Shown here: one piece after another, positions 48,091 to 60,829 of the stretch
Numbering within the stretch: position 1 is the first letter of the stretch
How the letters are laid out: every line of letters begins with the position of its first letter
Source of the DNA: Tolypeutes matacus
Lineage: Eukaryota; Chordata; Mammalia; Cingulata; Chlamyphoridae
Assembly: GCA_026826555.1 (NCBI GenBank)
Contig: JAKSZT010053887.1
Span: 66,515,326-66,579,325 of the forward strand
DNA: 64,000 bases
Reading direction: 5' to 3'
Program-made: the position numbers and the translations under genes
The notes under the pieces: generated by a model
Seen by the model: the letters and a program-made list of their open reading frames with translations, nothing else
Told to the model about the DNA's origin: nothing
The model's database searches: none

Positions 48091-51000
48091 TATACATAAA
48101 TATGTTTAGACATTTATATTTGTACAATGGTAGTTATTTATTTGTATTTTAACTGATGAGATTTTATAAACACACTAGTATATATGTGTATATAAATACT
48201 TCTCCTGTCCTTGACTGTTTTATTACCAAAGGTATATTAGCCTGAAAAAATTTAAGTTGTATAAGATGTCCTACTTTAGAAAGGTCATTTTCATCATTAA
48301 CACCATGCTTTATTTCCATTAATTATTTTATTTCTTACTATCAAATTCTAATTTCAAGAAGATAGAAGTGTATATGGAGTAATATATTTTAAAAAGCTGA
48401 GACCTTACTACTACACTTTAAAAAACAACGATATTTTACCAAATATACTTCAGATATCTTTCTGTTTAGGAGATAGAATATTATAGACATAGTTAAAATC
48501 CTAATCCTAATCTCCTTTTTCCTCTCAGTTTTATCAACTGAATTTCAGGAATAAACACACACATAGACATATACATTTATATACATATAGATATTCATAT
48601 ATTTCTTATATTTAGAGAGTTTTTTATCAGTGACTGTCCTTCATTTCCATGATGATTAATTGGTGTTTTTTTCATATTCATTATTATATTTTAAATTCTA
48701 TTATTGTTTTATACCTCTTAGTTATTTTGTTGTTGCATGTTTCATATTTTGTTTTGTTTTAGATGTCACATTTTCCTCTTTTATTTTAGATTCCAATCAA
48801 ACGAATTCAAATTTCCTTTTAATTAAGCTATCATGTTTATTTTGTCAGAATGACATTTCTGTTTTTGTTTTTGGCAATAGGTTACTTCATGTGTTTGATT
48901 CTGATTTTTAAGTACATCATTTATGATACTTGTATGTTCCTTTTTATTTTCCTGTATTTTTGTATTCAACTTCATCTAATAGTTTTGTTTTTCCTTACTC
49001 CTGGTCTCTATGGGGGTCTCCATATTTGAAACAAGTTTTATAAAGCCTTTAACTATTTCCCCTTTCTCAAGGTGATGAGGTTATTGAGAATGAATAAGAT
49101 CTAATGACCAAGCCAATTAGCACCAAAACTTTTTTTTAAATCTATGGCTATGTTTGCATTGTCCTGTGCTCCATGTCTGGGGTTTCTAATAAACCATTGT
49201 TCAAAGAGCGATAGTATGAGCATTGCTTTAGAACATATTCCTGCATGGGGGAACATCAATCCAATTTCTGGTGTCAGGCATTTGTCTCAAGCACTCTCCC
49301 ACAATACTCTCTCTCTCTCTCTCTCTCTGTCTCTTACATAGATAATTATTAATCCCCATTACTCTGCACACTTGCCCACATCTACTTATCTACTTATTTT
49401 TCGAAGCCAGACATCAGCAGGCTACACCTTCTGTCTTAGTCAACACATAGCTTTTCAATCACAGAGTGACTCATCTTATTTTTTAAACACAGGTCTGCAC
49501 TTAAAATTTTCCATTTCTATTCTTTATGTTTTTGCTATTTCTATTTCTTTATTTCTTTTGCTATGCGTTTGCAGTAGTGGTTAAGGAGAAAGTCCTGAAA
49601 CATAATCCATGACACCATCTTGAAGAGAAGTACATTTACCTTATTTTCATCTTTCCAGTGAAAATCCCTAAAACTGCTTCACTATTTGTGTGTTATTGGA
49701 TCTCTGTTATATCCTCAAGGATAATATTGTTGAAAGAATAAATGAAAATGGAAACTAATGAATGAATATTTCTTGGTTTGAAAGTACAGTTTTACAATAA
49801 AAAGGCATCATTAGAAAAGTAAAATAATGATTCATTTAATTCACGTGTCATATCTTATTTGATAATTGAATGTGTTAAGATTTTTAAATTACTTTTGTTT
49901 TACTTGAATGACATTCTTTACAAAGTGGCTCCATTATCCATTTGTTCAATGGATAGTCAAAGAAGATAAAATAATATTTCTCTAAGGGTCTGATAGTTTT
50001 GGAAACTGAACTTGACCTAAAACACAAAGTAGTTTGTTTTTCAACTATGAAAGCTAGGTTGATTTTACACTAGTTCTTAAAATAAATAATTATTTTAGGT
50101 CATCTAAATTAAATTCATTTGTGAAAGATTTTTTTATATATTTGAAAATATTTGAAGAAGTCTTCCACAATATGTATATTTCTTTTAAATAATGCCATAT
50201 TAAATTTATTTTCTGAAGCATAACCTTAATTGAAACAAGGTTATCATAGAACTATTACTTATCATACAAGAATAAAATCATGAGATGTTATGAGAATAAA
50301 GCCATTTGGGCTTAAATGGAACTGTTATCTTAAATTTAATTATACAGAATTGTTCAAATTAAATTTTACTTAATTCAGATAATAACTAGCTAAAAATTTA
50401 ATCTTTAAAATATTGTGTACCATTACTCTTAGAATAAATTACATAATAGTCTTTAAACATCTTATGAATATTCATATGCTATTTTCTGACACTTTAGTGT
50501 TGCAAATATACTCTCATGCCCACCATTTTTTGTACTTTTCATTATTGTTTAGTCTCAGCATGAGCTGCTTCATGATTGATGAAACCCAGCAGGCTGTTAC
50601 AACCATTCAAAGAACAAGCTATGTCTTCATTTATACCTTATTAACTTAAATGCCAAGGTTCATTGGCACGTTACAATTGCTAAAATACAATCTGATCAAA
50701 CACACTGGAAAAAAAGACTGAAAATTTAGCCAGAAGTCTCTGGGTATATAAGTATTCATGACATTAATTATGAAATTGTCAGGTCCAGAATATAGGTTTT
50801 ACCATATATGCTCATAAACCCAAAGGCAAGCTACACACAGTCACCTGTGTGTACTTAAGAAAAAACACAAATCTGAATATGTCTCTCCCCTAGTGAAAAA
50901 TAATAATTATGTCCCTATTGAAATATTTCTTATTGGCATAAGTTGAGTTAAACTCCCTCCCTAAAGTGTATAACTCAATGGAACTAAACTGTTATCATCT

Positions 51001-51324
51001 TCAAACCTATCCTCATATTCTTATTTTACCAAGCTTTATCTCTTTCTCTCCATTGCTGGAAATTCTATACAGTACTGACCATATATTGTTCTGCCAGTAT
51101 GTCGTATGCTTTACCTTTATGTTTTTACTCAAGCTGTTTTTAATTTTTGCCATGCCTTTCTTTTAACTGTTCAGCAACCAAGTCCTTTTCATTCCCCCAA
51201 GGACCAGTTTTGGAGGCTAGTACTAGCTGAAAGTTACTTTGGCTCTCAAGACAGAATTCTCTTTGTTCTTACAGATGATTTCATATTCATAGCAACAATA
51301 ATAATCCAATTTAACTAGATAGAA
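48091..51324. other. Unassigned AT-rich sequence
   Basis: No gene recognised. (CT)n at about 49306-49328. Weak L2-like text near 50990-51190 is too diverged to assert. Frames of 65-83 codons are not conserved families I know. Confidence 0.5.
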
Positions 51325-51500
51325 TCAAATTAAATAAACATGTTTTGAGTTCTACTCAATTCCAGGAACTACGCTAGTCCATAAATAGATAATCATCCTT
51401 CCAAGAATTTACAGTTTAATGGAGAGACTAGTAAACAAATATTTATCTTCTGTACATTAAGTAACACAATAACAAATGTGTACCAAGATAGGACTGTATG
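51325..51500 (+). repeat. Ancient interspersed repeat, same type as 10620-10800
   Basis: Third copy: 'gagttctactcaattccaggaactacgctag', 'aagaatttacagtttaatggagagactagtaaacaaata', 'gtaacacaataacaaatgtgtaccaagataggac'. Confidence 0.5.
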
Positions 51501-52189
51501 ATCTGCTAACGAACTATAGAAATTAGTACTGCTGGAGTTGATGAAGTTTGGCATAGTTAACTCTAGGTGCTGGAAACCTATGGAAGGATTTAGAGCAGGA
51601 AGAGTAAAAAATTACTATAAGGAAACAAGAAAAAGGAATAAATAATTGTTTTACAGTAATTGTGGGACAAATGATTAGGACCATAAACTTGAAGCATGAA
51701 AGGAAAGAAAAAAAATTGGGACAGTTCAAAATATTAGGCAGTAGAATAAAAACAATCCACATGTGATTGACAGCATGTGGAAGAGAAACAAAAGACCCCT
51801 ATGCTTCTTCTAAACAATTACACCCTCCCCGCTTTGTGAGGTGGTGATGTAGAAGTTCATTCTATAACACTGACTAATCCCCCTTTTATTGTTATTTTCT
51901 AACAGCCACCCAGTCCCTCATATTTATAAAAGACTTTAGCTCCTGGCTCACACTTCCCCTCTTCACTCTAAGTTCTGCCATTATCCTATGTTTTCCTTAA
52001 GGATAACCCATCAAGCACCTGGTGTTTTAGGTCTGAAGCCTCCTCAGCTCTTATGCACTAGCCTTTGGCTAAACCTATTCTCAAGGCCAGATCCTTTAAA
52101 TTGTTATTGACAACCTTTTCTCCATCCAACTAATTTGTTCATGACTGCCCCACTTGATTGATCTCAACAACCATCAACCGGTATATCCT
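51501..52189. other. Unassigned sequence
   Basis: Nothing recognisable. The 79-codon minus frame at 51523-51762 has no family resemblance. Confidence 0.5.
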
Positions 52190-52320
52190 TCTGCTTAGCC
52201 CAGCTAATGCCTAAGTTTCTTCCAGAATTCAGCTAAAATGTCACTTACAGACCACTCCCCCACCTCCAGTCTAAATCAATTTTCATGCTATATATCTCTG
52301 ATAACACTCCTTATTTATTA
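52190..52320 (+). repeat. L2-like fragment
   Basis: Text 'cctaagtttcttccagaattcagctaaaatgtcacttacagaccactcccccacc' resembles the L2 'aaatgtcacctcctc..agaggccttccctgacc' block. Low confidence. Confidence 0.4.
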
Positions 52321-52654
52321 GTTATATCTTACCATCATTTGTTATTATTTGTTATTAGATATTTATTTTTATATGATATATTTTATTGTATATTTAAAGT
52401 CTGTTTTAAAAAATGGTTCTATCTTTACCACCAAGAACTACTAATTAAGTTTCAGTTCTGGTCCACTAACTCCCTGCTGATATATATTGACAGCTAACAG
52501 AGAATAGCAGAAAAAGCAGATTTGGGTTAGGGGGTGGGAAGGGGAAGATAAACATAATTTGGGGTGCTTTATTCCTTGTTTAAAGAAATTTCTTTCTCAT
52601 AGCGACTGCAGCTGCTCATTGCTCTGTGTAGGATGTAAGGATGAGCACTACCTT

Positions 52655-52930
52655 GTGATTAATAGTCAAACCTCTGAAGCCAGGTTGCCTGAGTTTAAAT
52701 TCCAGCTCCTCCACTGACTAGTTTGTTAAAAATAGGCAAGTTATTTAATGTTTGAAAATTACTTAATGTACTCATGTTGCAAATTCCTTAACTGTGTCCT
52801 CATTTGTAAAATACGCATAATAATAGAGATTATTGTATAGCTTTTGTGAGAATAAAAAGAGCTAATGCATGCTAAGTGCTTAGGGGACTATGAAAATAAG
52901 TACTTGAAAAATATTATTTATCATTAGTAT
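52655..52930 (+). repeat. MIR SINE, near-complete
   Basis: In order: 'ttaatagtcaaacctctgaagccaggttgcctgagtttaaattccagctcctccactgactag', 'aggcaagttatttaatg', 'tgtgtcctcatttgtaaaatacgcataataatagagattattgtatagc', 'gtgagaataaaaagagctaatgcatgctaagtgctta'. A small insertion separates the two middle blocks. MIR is a pan-mammalian fossil. Confidence 0.85.
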
Positions 52931-54329
52931 TGCTTTTTAATAATTAATATTATCTCTAAAGGAAAGACAATAATAACACCAATCCTAGAATTGTTGAGAA
53001 AATTTAATTTTACCTGCAAAGAACTTGAATAGTACCTGTCATATTATTATTGCTGTTGTTGTTATTGTTAACACTGTTATTATTACTCACCTACTAATGT
53101 TTACACCTGCATGTCTGGAATACAATCTTATTTTCTTTATGAAGAAATGGTGAGGAGTTTTTTTGCATACATGATTTAGATTTGTTTGTATTCACAGTTC
53201 TAAATTAATTAAATAATCAGCTTATTTAATTCACCTGATATCTATTCCCATATCTGACACAATCAGTAAAGAAAATTACAAATAAATAAAAACTAAAATA
53301 AAAAATCCTGCATCTACCAAAGATATGTCTGAGTACTTTGAAGAATATATTTCCCCAAAATCATATATATATACACACATATATATATAAAAGGCTGTAA
53401 ATATTATTGATAAACAAACATATATTGAAGCTATAGAAAATATAATTGAATAAAATAACAAATTTAATAAAGTGACATAATCAAGAGTCCATAAGATAGA
53501 GTGTAATTCCACAATATTAAATAGGCAATTGCATATTTATTTACATTTCTAACATTTATGTACCATGACTTGAATTTCAATAAATATATTTTAACTTTTT
53601 AATAAGTCTTCATGTGTTAAGCAGTATCTTGTACATACTTGACTCAGCTCAACACATACTTCCTTTTTTGTAGTAGGTTTAGTTTTTCCTATTTCAATGT
53701 GTAAGTAATTGTATTTTCTTTAATTTTTTAATAAGCTTGATTATTTCTTTAATTTGTGTGTGGATGTACTTAAATTATATTTCAAAAACTCATTATTGAT
53801 CGATTATAAAACTAACAGATATATGAAGGAGATAAACATAACGACTTTAATATTAACCTGTATTATTTGCCAAATTATAAAAATTCATTAAATTGTAGGG
53901 TTTTTTTTGTTTCTGCTTTTTGTTTTTTAGAAAATTGGAGAAAATCAAGTAAATATAAAGACTAGTTTAAAAATCATCTAGAATCAAGCCACACAAAAAT
54001 AAACACAATTAATAGTTCCTTACATTATTTAGTCATGTTTTCTAGATGTATATTATATAAACAAATATAAATATGTGTGTTTATATATATATAAATATGC
54101 ACATACACATGAATTCACAAATAATGTATTTGATATAGGTTTATGATTTTAAAATATTAGAATAAGAGCACACATTTATACATTTATATTTCAATATATT
54201 CTTATTGCATATACAATCCAAATTCACTATAAAAATTAAAATAAATATAAAGAATCCCAATTAATTCCATTACCCTGAAATAATATTTTTTAAATTTAAA
54301 TTTAGATTTTTAAATTTTTAATTGTAATT
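52931..54329. other. Unassigned AT-rich sequence
   Basis: No gene recognised. AT microsatellites at about 53363-53391 and 54078-54095. Confidence 0.5.
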
Positions 54330-55378
54330 TTTAAAGAAGCTTTAGAGTACATAAATGATACATCAGAAATATAGAGGATTTGCATATACCCCACACCCTC
54401 CACCTCCACACCTCCACAATTTCCCACATTAACAATATCTTTCATTAGTGTGGTACATTTGTTACATTGATGAACACATATTGAAGCATTGCTATAGTGG
54501 ACTATAATTTACATCATACTTTACATTTTGCCCTGCACAATTGTATAGGATTTGACAAAATGTATAATATCTAGTGGCCTATATCTGTCATTGCAATATC
54601 GTGCCGGACATTTCCAATGTCCCAAAAAGGCCACATGTTACACCTATTCTTCTCCCTCCTCCCCTTAGAACCTCTGGTGACCATTGCCTTTATATAAATG
54701 ATATGAGTTCTTCCATTGCTAGAATAATAATAGAATTATAATAAGTCTACTTTAGTCCATTGTTCATTCCCCAATCTTGAGGATTTGGAGATGGTGATAT
54801 CCACTCTGTTTCTGATTGAAAGGGAGCTTAGATCCCATGGGGCAGATGGATGGAACTGTCTTGCTTGCAGTTGTAGATATACTCTGTTTTTATGGATTGT
54901 CTATCATCATCCTTTTGTTAGTTATCCTGGATAAGTCCAATGAACTGGAAAGTAGGTGTTGCAACTCTGCTGAGATTCAGGGCTCAACGGTCATATGGAA
55001 AGACTGAAGATTTAAGTTTTGGGGAATATAATTAACAAGTATAGTGCTAATTATAGGTTCAAATAAAAGGGGCAGAAGTGTCATGTGTAGGGAAATTATA
55101 AATGAGTTTAACTCTGATGTACTGGGAAGCATATATGCCAAAGTAAGGCCCACAGACAGGGTACTGAATTCCTGAGATTTTCTGCCCAGCTTATTGTGTC
55201 TGGATGTCTCTAGAGCCCTCGGGAACCCTGCTGTTTGAGGCACTGCTTACTGTGGCAGTGAATAAGATCCTGCTGAGACATGCATAAGCGTAACCTCTGG
55301 AATGACCTCTTGACTCACTTTGAAACCTCTTAGCCATAAAAATTCATTTGTATTTAATATTTTCCCTTTTTGGTCAAG
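54330..55378 (-). mobile_element. Distal L1 3' UTR block
   Basis: Homologous to 27250-28290 (other strand). At about 55379 this homology stops ('tttggtcaaggtctt') and a second copy of the 54535-54690 block begins, so the 3' end is mosaic. Confidence 0.75.
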
Positions 55379-56163
55379 GTCTTTTCATACCATACATTTT
55401 TATAGGTTTTGACAAAATTTTAAATGGCTTGTATCTGTTATTGCAAGATCAAGCAGAACAATTTCAATGCCCTAAAAATGCCCTATGTTCCATCTATTCT
55501 ATTCTTCCCTCCCCCTGCCCTCAGAATCTATAATAATCACTAAGTATCAATTTTTGGAGAATATGGTTCATATTTACATGTAATAATATTGAGGGCTTGA
55601 CATATTGGTCTGTTTTGTTTATTAGGCACTGCCTATGTTCTGGAGAGATTCTTGCCCCTCTAATTGAGAACATAGCAGGACTCCCTAGGATGGGAGTTTA
55701 ATATTTTCTTTGTGTGTGTGTGTGTGTGTGTCTCCACCACTGAGATGACAAGATGGAACACTAACATATTCCATAGATACATGCCCCAAGTGCACTCTAT
55801 CCTGCATATTCCCCCACCCTGAATGTCCCTCACCAGTAACCCTTCTCTGCCATATTTGCCAGAAGAATATTCTCACCATTGTAAAGACCTACAAATCCCC
55901 AGAGTTCATCTATTCCTTCCTCCAACCCTTCCCCACTCCATGAATTGTCCAATCCAACACCCCCACCCTACTTCCCCTCACATTCCTGCACCATAGAACC
56001 CTATCACAGCACCACTATCACTCTCATCCATTACCCAATCACACCCATCCACTTTATCATAGATTTTGCCCATATTGAGCATCAGGTCACTAATATCTAC
56101 TCCCTTTCTTTGTCCTCTTAAATTATCTTCCAGATTCTAGCTCTGTGAATCTGTGTGCTTAAG
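55379..56163 (-). mobile_element. Proximal L1 3' UTR with a duplicated block
   Basis: From the ORF2 stop to the mosaic junction. Its far end (about 55395-55530) repeats the distal block of 54535-54690: TTTTGACAAAAT, TATCTGT.ATTGCAA, CAATG.CC.AAAA. Also has a (GT)9 run at 55714-55731 and a C-rich stretch at about 55860-56060. Confidence 0.7.
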
Positions 56164-56445
56164 TCATATCAGTAAGGTTATGTAATATGTGTCCTTCAGT
56201 GATTGGCTTACTTCACTCAACATAAGGTCTTCAAGATTCATCCATGTCATCCCATGTGTTAATACTGCCTTCCTTCTTACAGATGAGTAATATTCCATTG
56301 TATGTATATACCACAATTTGTTTATCCATTCATCTGTTGATGGACACTTGGGTTGCTTCCAAATTTTGACAATAGTGAATAATGCCACTATGACCATTGG
56401 TGTGCATATATCTGTTCATGTCCCTGCTTTCAATTCTTCCAGGTA

Positions 56446-56479
56446 TATACCCAGAAGTAGGATATACCCAGAAGTGGGA
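56446..56479. repeat. 17 bp tandem duplication, frameshifting, in ORF2 relic
   Basis: TATACCCAGAAGTAGGA (56446-56462) followed by TATACCCAGAAGTGGGA (56463-56479). Seventeen is not a multiple of three. Confidence 0.9.
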
Positions 56480-57681
56480 TGCTAGATCATGTGGCAGTTC
56501 TATAGTTAGCTTCCTGAGAAACTGACAAACTCCCCCACAATGTCTGCACCATTCTATGTTCCACCAGTAGTCGATAAGTGTTCCCTTTCCTCCACATCCT
56601 CTCCAACACTTGTAGTTCTCTGTTTTTAATAGCCGCCAGTCTAATAGGCATAAAATGATATTTCATTGTAGTTTTCATTTATAATTCCGAAATAGCTAGT
56701 GAGTTTTAGAATCTTCTCATGTACTTTTCAGCCATTTGTATTTTTTCTTTGGAGAAGTGTCTATTCAAATCACTTGCTCATTTTTAAATGGGTTGCTTGT
56801 CTTTTTATTTTCAAAGTATAGGACTTTTCTATATATGCTGGTTATTACTCTCATATTGGATAGATATTTATGAAATATTTTCTCTCATTGAGTAGGTTGC
56901 CTTTTCACTTTCTTGACAAACTCCTTTGAAGTGCAAAGGTTTTTAATTTTGAGGAAGTCCCACTTATCTATTTTTTGTTGTTGTTGCCCATGCTTTGGGT
57001 GTAAAGTTTATGAAACAATTTCCTACTAAAGATCTTGTAGATGCTTCCCCACATTATCTTCTAGGAGCTTATGGCTTTGGATTTTATATTTAGATCTTTG
57101 ATCCATCTGGAGTTAATTTTTGTATAGGATATGAGATGGTGATCCTCTTTCATTCTTTTGGATTTGGATATCCAGTTTTCTAAGCACCATTTAGTGAAGA
57201 GGCCCGTCTGTCCCATTTGAGTGGGCATGGTGGTCTTGTTGAATATCAGCTAACCATATATGTGAGGATGTACATAACAACTCTCAATTCTGTTACATTG
57301 GTCAGTATATCTATCCTTGTGACAAAACCATGCAATTTTGACCACTGTAGCTTTCTAGTATGCTTTAAAGTCAGGTAGCATGATTCCTCCAATTTAGGTG
57401 GGTTTTTTTTGTTTTTGTTTTTTCCCAAAATGCTTTTGTCTAGTCAAGGCCCCTTGCCCTTCCAAATAAATTTCATAATTAGTTTTCCAGTTCAGTAGAA
57501 AATGCTGTTGTAATTTTTACTAAGATTGCATTAAATCTGTAAACCTATTTGGGTAGGAGAGACATTTTAATGATGTTTAGTCTTACAGTCCATGAACATG
57601 GAATATTCTTCCATTTATTTAGGTCTTCTTTGATTTCCTTTAACAATATTTTCTAATTTTCTGTGTACACATCCTTTACAT

Positions 57682-57764
57682 CTTTAGTTAAAGTATATTT
57701 TAACTATATACTTTATATTATTAATATTATAACTATAAAGTATATTAAAGTATACTTTAGTTAA
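57682..57764. repeat. AT-rich palindromic insertion in L1 ORF2
   Basis: CTTTAGTTAA at 57682-57691 and at 57755-57764 flank extra DNA that contains the inverted pair ATATACTTTATA (57706-57717) and TATAAAGTATAT (57734-57745). The L1 reading continues normally on both sides. Confidence 0.75.
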
Positions 57765-57997
57765 GTATATTCCTAGATATTTGATTCTTTTATTGTATTG
57801 TAAATGGAATTTTTATTGATTTCCTGCTCAGATTGCTCATTATTGTTTACAGAAATGCTACTGTTTATCAGCTCTAGAAGGTTTGTTGTAGATTTCTCAG
57901 TGCTTTCTTTGTATAAGATCATGTCATCTGCAAATTGTGAAATTCTTACTTCTTCCTTTCCAATTTGGGTAACTTTTAGATCATATATATATATATT

Positions 57998-58087
57998 TTA
58001 ATTTTACCAGGAGGTCCCGAGGATTGAACCCAGGTCCCTCCATATGGCAGACGGACACCCAACCATTTGAGCCACATCCGCCCCCCC
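57998..58087 (-). mobile_element. DAS-SINE-like SINE (short form), in L1
   Basis: Minus-strand SINE: tail side 'ttttaattttaccaggaggtcccgaggattgaacccaggtcc', head 'accatttgagccacatccgcc'. It is followed by a C-run and CA repeat. Its position inside ORF2 shows it arrived after the L1. Confidence 0.75.
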
Positions 58088-58657
58088 CACACACACTTTT
58101 ATATATTTTTCTTGCTTAAGTGCTCAAGCAAGTCCTACTAAAACAATGTTAAAAAGACTAGTGACAGTGGGCTGTCTTGTCTTTTTCTAGATCTTAGAGG
58201 GAACGTCTTTAGCATTTCACCATTGAATATTATGTTAGCTGTGGGTTTTTCATATATACCCTTTATTATGTTGAGGAAGTTTCATTCTATTCCTATCTTT
58301 TGAAATGTTTTTTTTTTTTTTGCAGAAAGAATTCTGTATTTTGTCAAATGCTTTTTTTGTATCAACAGAGATGATCATGATTTTTTTCTTTTGATCTGTT
58401 AATGTGGTATATTACATTGATTGATTTTCTTATGTTGAAAGATCCTTGTGTACCAGGGATGAAACCCACTTGCCCACAGTGTACAATTCATTTGATGTGT
58501 TGTTGAATATGATTAGCAAGTATTTTCTTAAGGACTTTAGCATCCAGGTTTATTAGAAAGATTGATCTGTAGTTTTCCTTTCTTGTGGTGGCTTTTTGTG
58601 GCTTTGATATTAGGATGAGGTTGGCATCATAGAATGAGTTAAGCAATGCTTCCTTCA

Positions 58658-59212
58658 TGTATTAGTCAGCCAAAGGAGTCCTGATGCAAATTACCAGAAA
58701 TCAGTTGCTTTTTATAAAGGGTATTTATTTGGAATAGAAGTTTACAGTTATTTAAAATATAAGTTACTTTCCTCACCAAAGTCTATGTCCACGTGTTGGA
58801 GCAAGATGGCTGCTGATATCTGCCAGGGTTCAGGCTTCCTGGGTTCCTCTCTTCCAAGGGCTTTCCTCTCTCCAGGCTTAGGCTTGCTATTTTCAACAAG
58901 GCCAGCTGTAGCCTATGAGGCAAATGGCTCATCTCTTCCTGGGGCCTTCTCTCCTTCCTCACAACCAACCCCTGCTGTGTGCTTACTTCCCTGGGCTTCA
59001 GCATTAAAACTCTGCATCAGAACTCCAACTCAAAACTCCAACTAACTCCTCTGCTCTACCATGTAGTTTTATCTCTGAGTCACTGCCTCTTTGGGCCATC
59101 CTACTGATGTGGCCCAATCAAAGCCCTAATCATATTTTAATCATGCCCAGATGAACAGACCAGTTTACAAGCATAATCCAATATCTATTTCTGGAATTCA
59201 TAAATAATGTCA
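58658..59212 (-). mobile_element. LTR inside the L1 reverse transcriptase region
   Basis: Bounded TG..CA on the minus strand and interrupts L1 text that is continuous either side ('catcatagaatgagttaag' and 'ctattttttggaataatc'). AATAAA on the minus strand at 58729-58724. Its 3' part matches 36570-36800. Two frames of 73 and 86 codons (58783-59045) lie within it and are not genes. Confidence 0.75.
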
Positions 59213-60829
59213 AACTGCTAAATTCCACTTCTATTTTTTGGAATAATCTAAGCAGGATTGGTGTTAGTTCTTTCCAGAATGATTGGTAAAATTCACCTGT
59301 GAAGCCAACTGGTCCTGGGCTCTTCTTAGTTGGGAGATTTTTGATGACTGATTCAATCTCATTACTTGTGATTGGTCTGTTGAGTTCATCAATTTCTTCT
59401 TTCATCAATGTGGGCTCCTTGTGTGTTTCTAGAAATTTGCTCATTTTATCTAAGTTATTCAACTTTTTGGCATACAATTATTCAAAGTATCCTCTTATGA
59501 TACTGTTTATTTCTGTGGGATCATTGTTGATATCTTCTTGCTCATTTTTTACTTTATGTATTTGAATCTTCTTTATTTTTTTCTTTGTAAGTCTAGCTAA
59601 GGGTTTATCAATTTTATTAATCTCCTCAAAGAACCAGCTTTTGGTTTTGCTAATTTTTCTAGTATTTTCTTATTCTCAGTTTCGTTTAGTTCTGCTCTAA
59701 TCTCTGATATTTCCTTCTTTCTCTTTGCTTTGGGATTAGTTTGTTTTTATTTTTTTTTAATTCCTCCAGGTGTGCAGTTAAATCTTTGATTTTAGCTCTT
59801 TCTTCTTTTTTAATACAGGCATTTATAGATATAAATTTTCCTCTCAGCACTGCTTTTGCTGCATCAAATATGTTTTGTTACATTGTGTTCTCATTTTCAT
59901 TCATTTCAAGGTAGGTTATTCATTTATTTTGCGATTCCTCCTTGACTCACTGTTTGTCTAAGAGTGTGTTGTTTAATTTCCATATCTTTGGACCTATTGT
60001 GGTTCTCTGCCCCTTACTGATTTCCAGCTTCATTCCATTGTGGTCACAGAAGTTACTTTGTATAATTTCAGTCTTTCTGAATTTGTTGAGAGTTGTTCTG
60101 TGGCCTAGCATGTGGTCTAGTATGGAGAATGATCTATGTGTTCTTGAGAAGAATGTATATCCCACTGTTTTTGGATGTAATGTTCTGTATATGTCTATTA
60201 GGTCTAGATCCTGTAATGTATTATTCAAGGTCTCTGTTTCTTTACTGAACCACTGTCAAGATATTTTGTCCAATGGTGATAGCGGTGTATAACAGTCTCC
60301 TGCTCTTATTGTAGAGGCATCATTTCTACACTTAGTTTTTCTAAAGTTTGCTTTATGTATTTTGGTACACTCTGGTTAGGTGTTTAAATGTTTATGATTG
60401 TTCTTCCTTCTTGATAGGTTACCCCTTTTAATAACATATATTATCCTTCTTTGTCTCTTACAATAGTTTTGCATTTAAAGTCTATTTTGTCCGATATTAG
60501 TATAGCTATTCCTGCCCTTTTTAAGTTATTGTTTGTATGTAAAATTGTTTTCCAACCATTCACTTGCAACCTCCTGTCATCCCTGGGTCTAAGGTGAGTT
60601 CCTTGTAGACAACATATAGATGGGTCATATTTCCTTATCCATTCTACCAATCTGTGTCTCTTTTTGGAGAGTTTAATCCATTAGCATTCAATGCTATTAC
60701 TGTCAAGGCATTATTTACATTACCCAATTTTACTTTAGGTTTGTGTATATCATATTTTGTTATTTCCTTTTATCTTTTTAGTTATTATTAACAATAATCT
60801 TCCTTCCTACACTCTCTTTAAATCCTCTC

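Larger units (their letters stand above)
56164..60740 (-). pseudogene. L1 ORF2 relic (endonuclease and reverse transcriptase)
   Basis: Minus-strand ORF2. Endonuclease start in the 69-codon frame at 60441-60650, where the catalytic-Glu motif reads C-C-L-Q-G-T-H-L: the codon at 60602-60600 is GGA (Gly), so Glu is lost. Endonuclease end at 60228-59947 (IYRTLHPKT, ILDHMLGH, CDHN). Reverse transcriptase palm start at 59477-59130 ([21 protein letters not shown]), split by the LTR at 58658-59212. C-terminus at 56397-56164 (CPSTDEWINKLWYIHTMEYY, WMNLEDLMLSEVSQ). A 17 bp tandem duplication at 56446-56479 shifts the frame. Confidence 0.85.
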
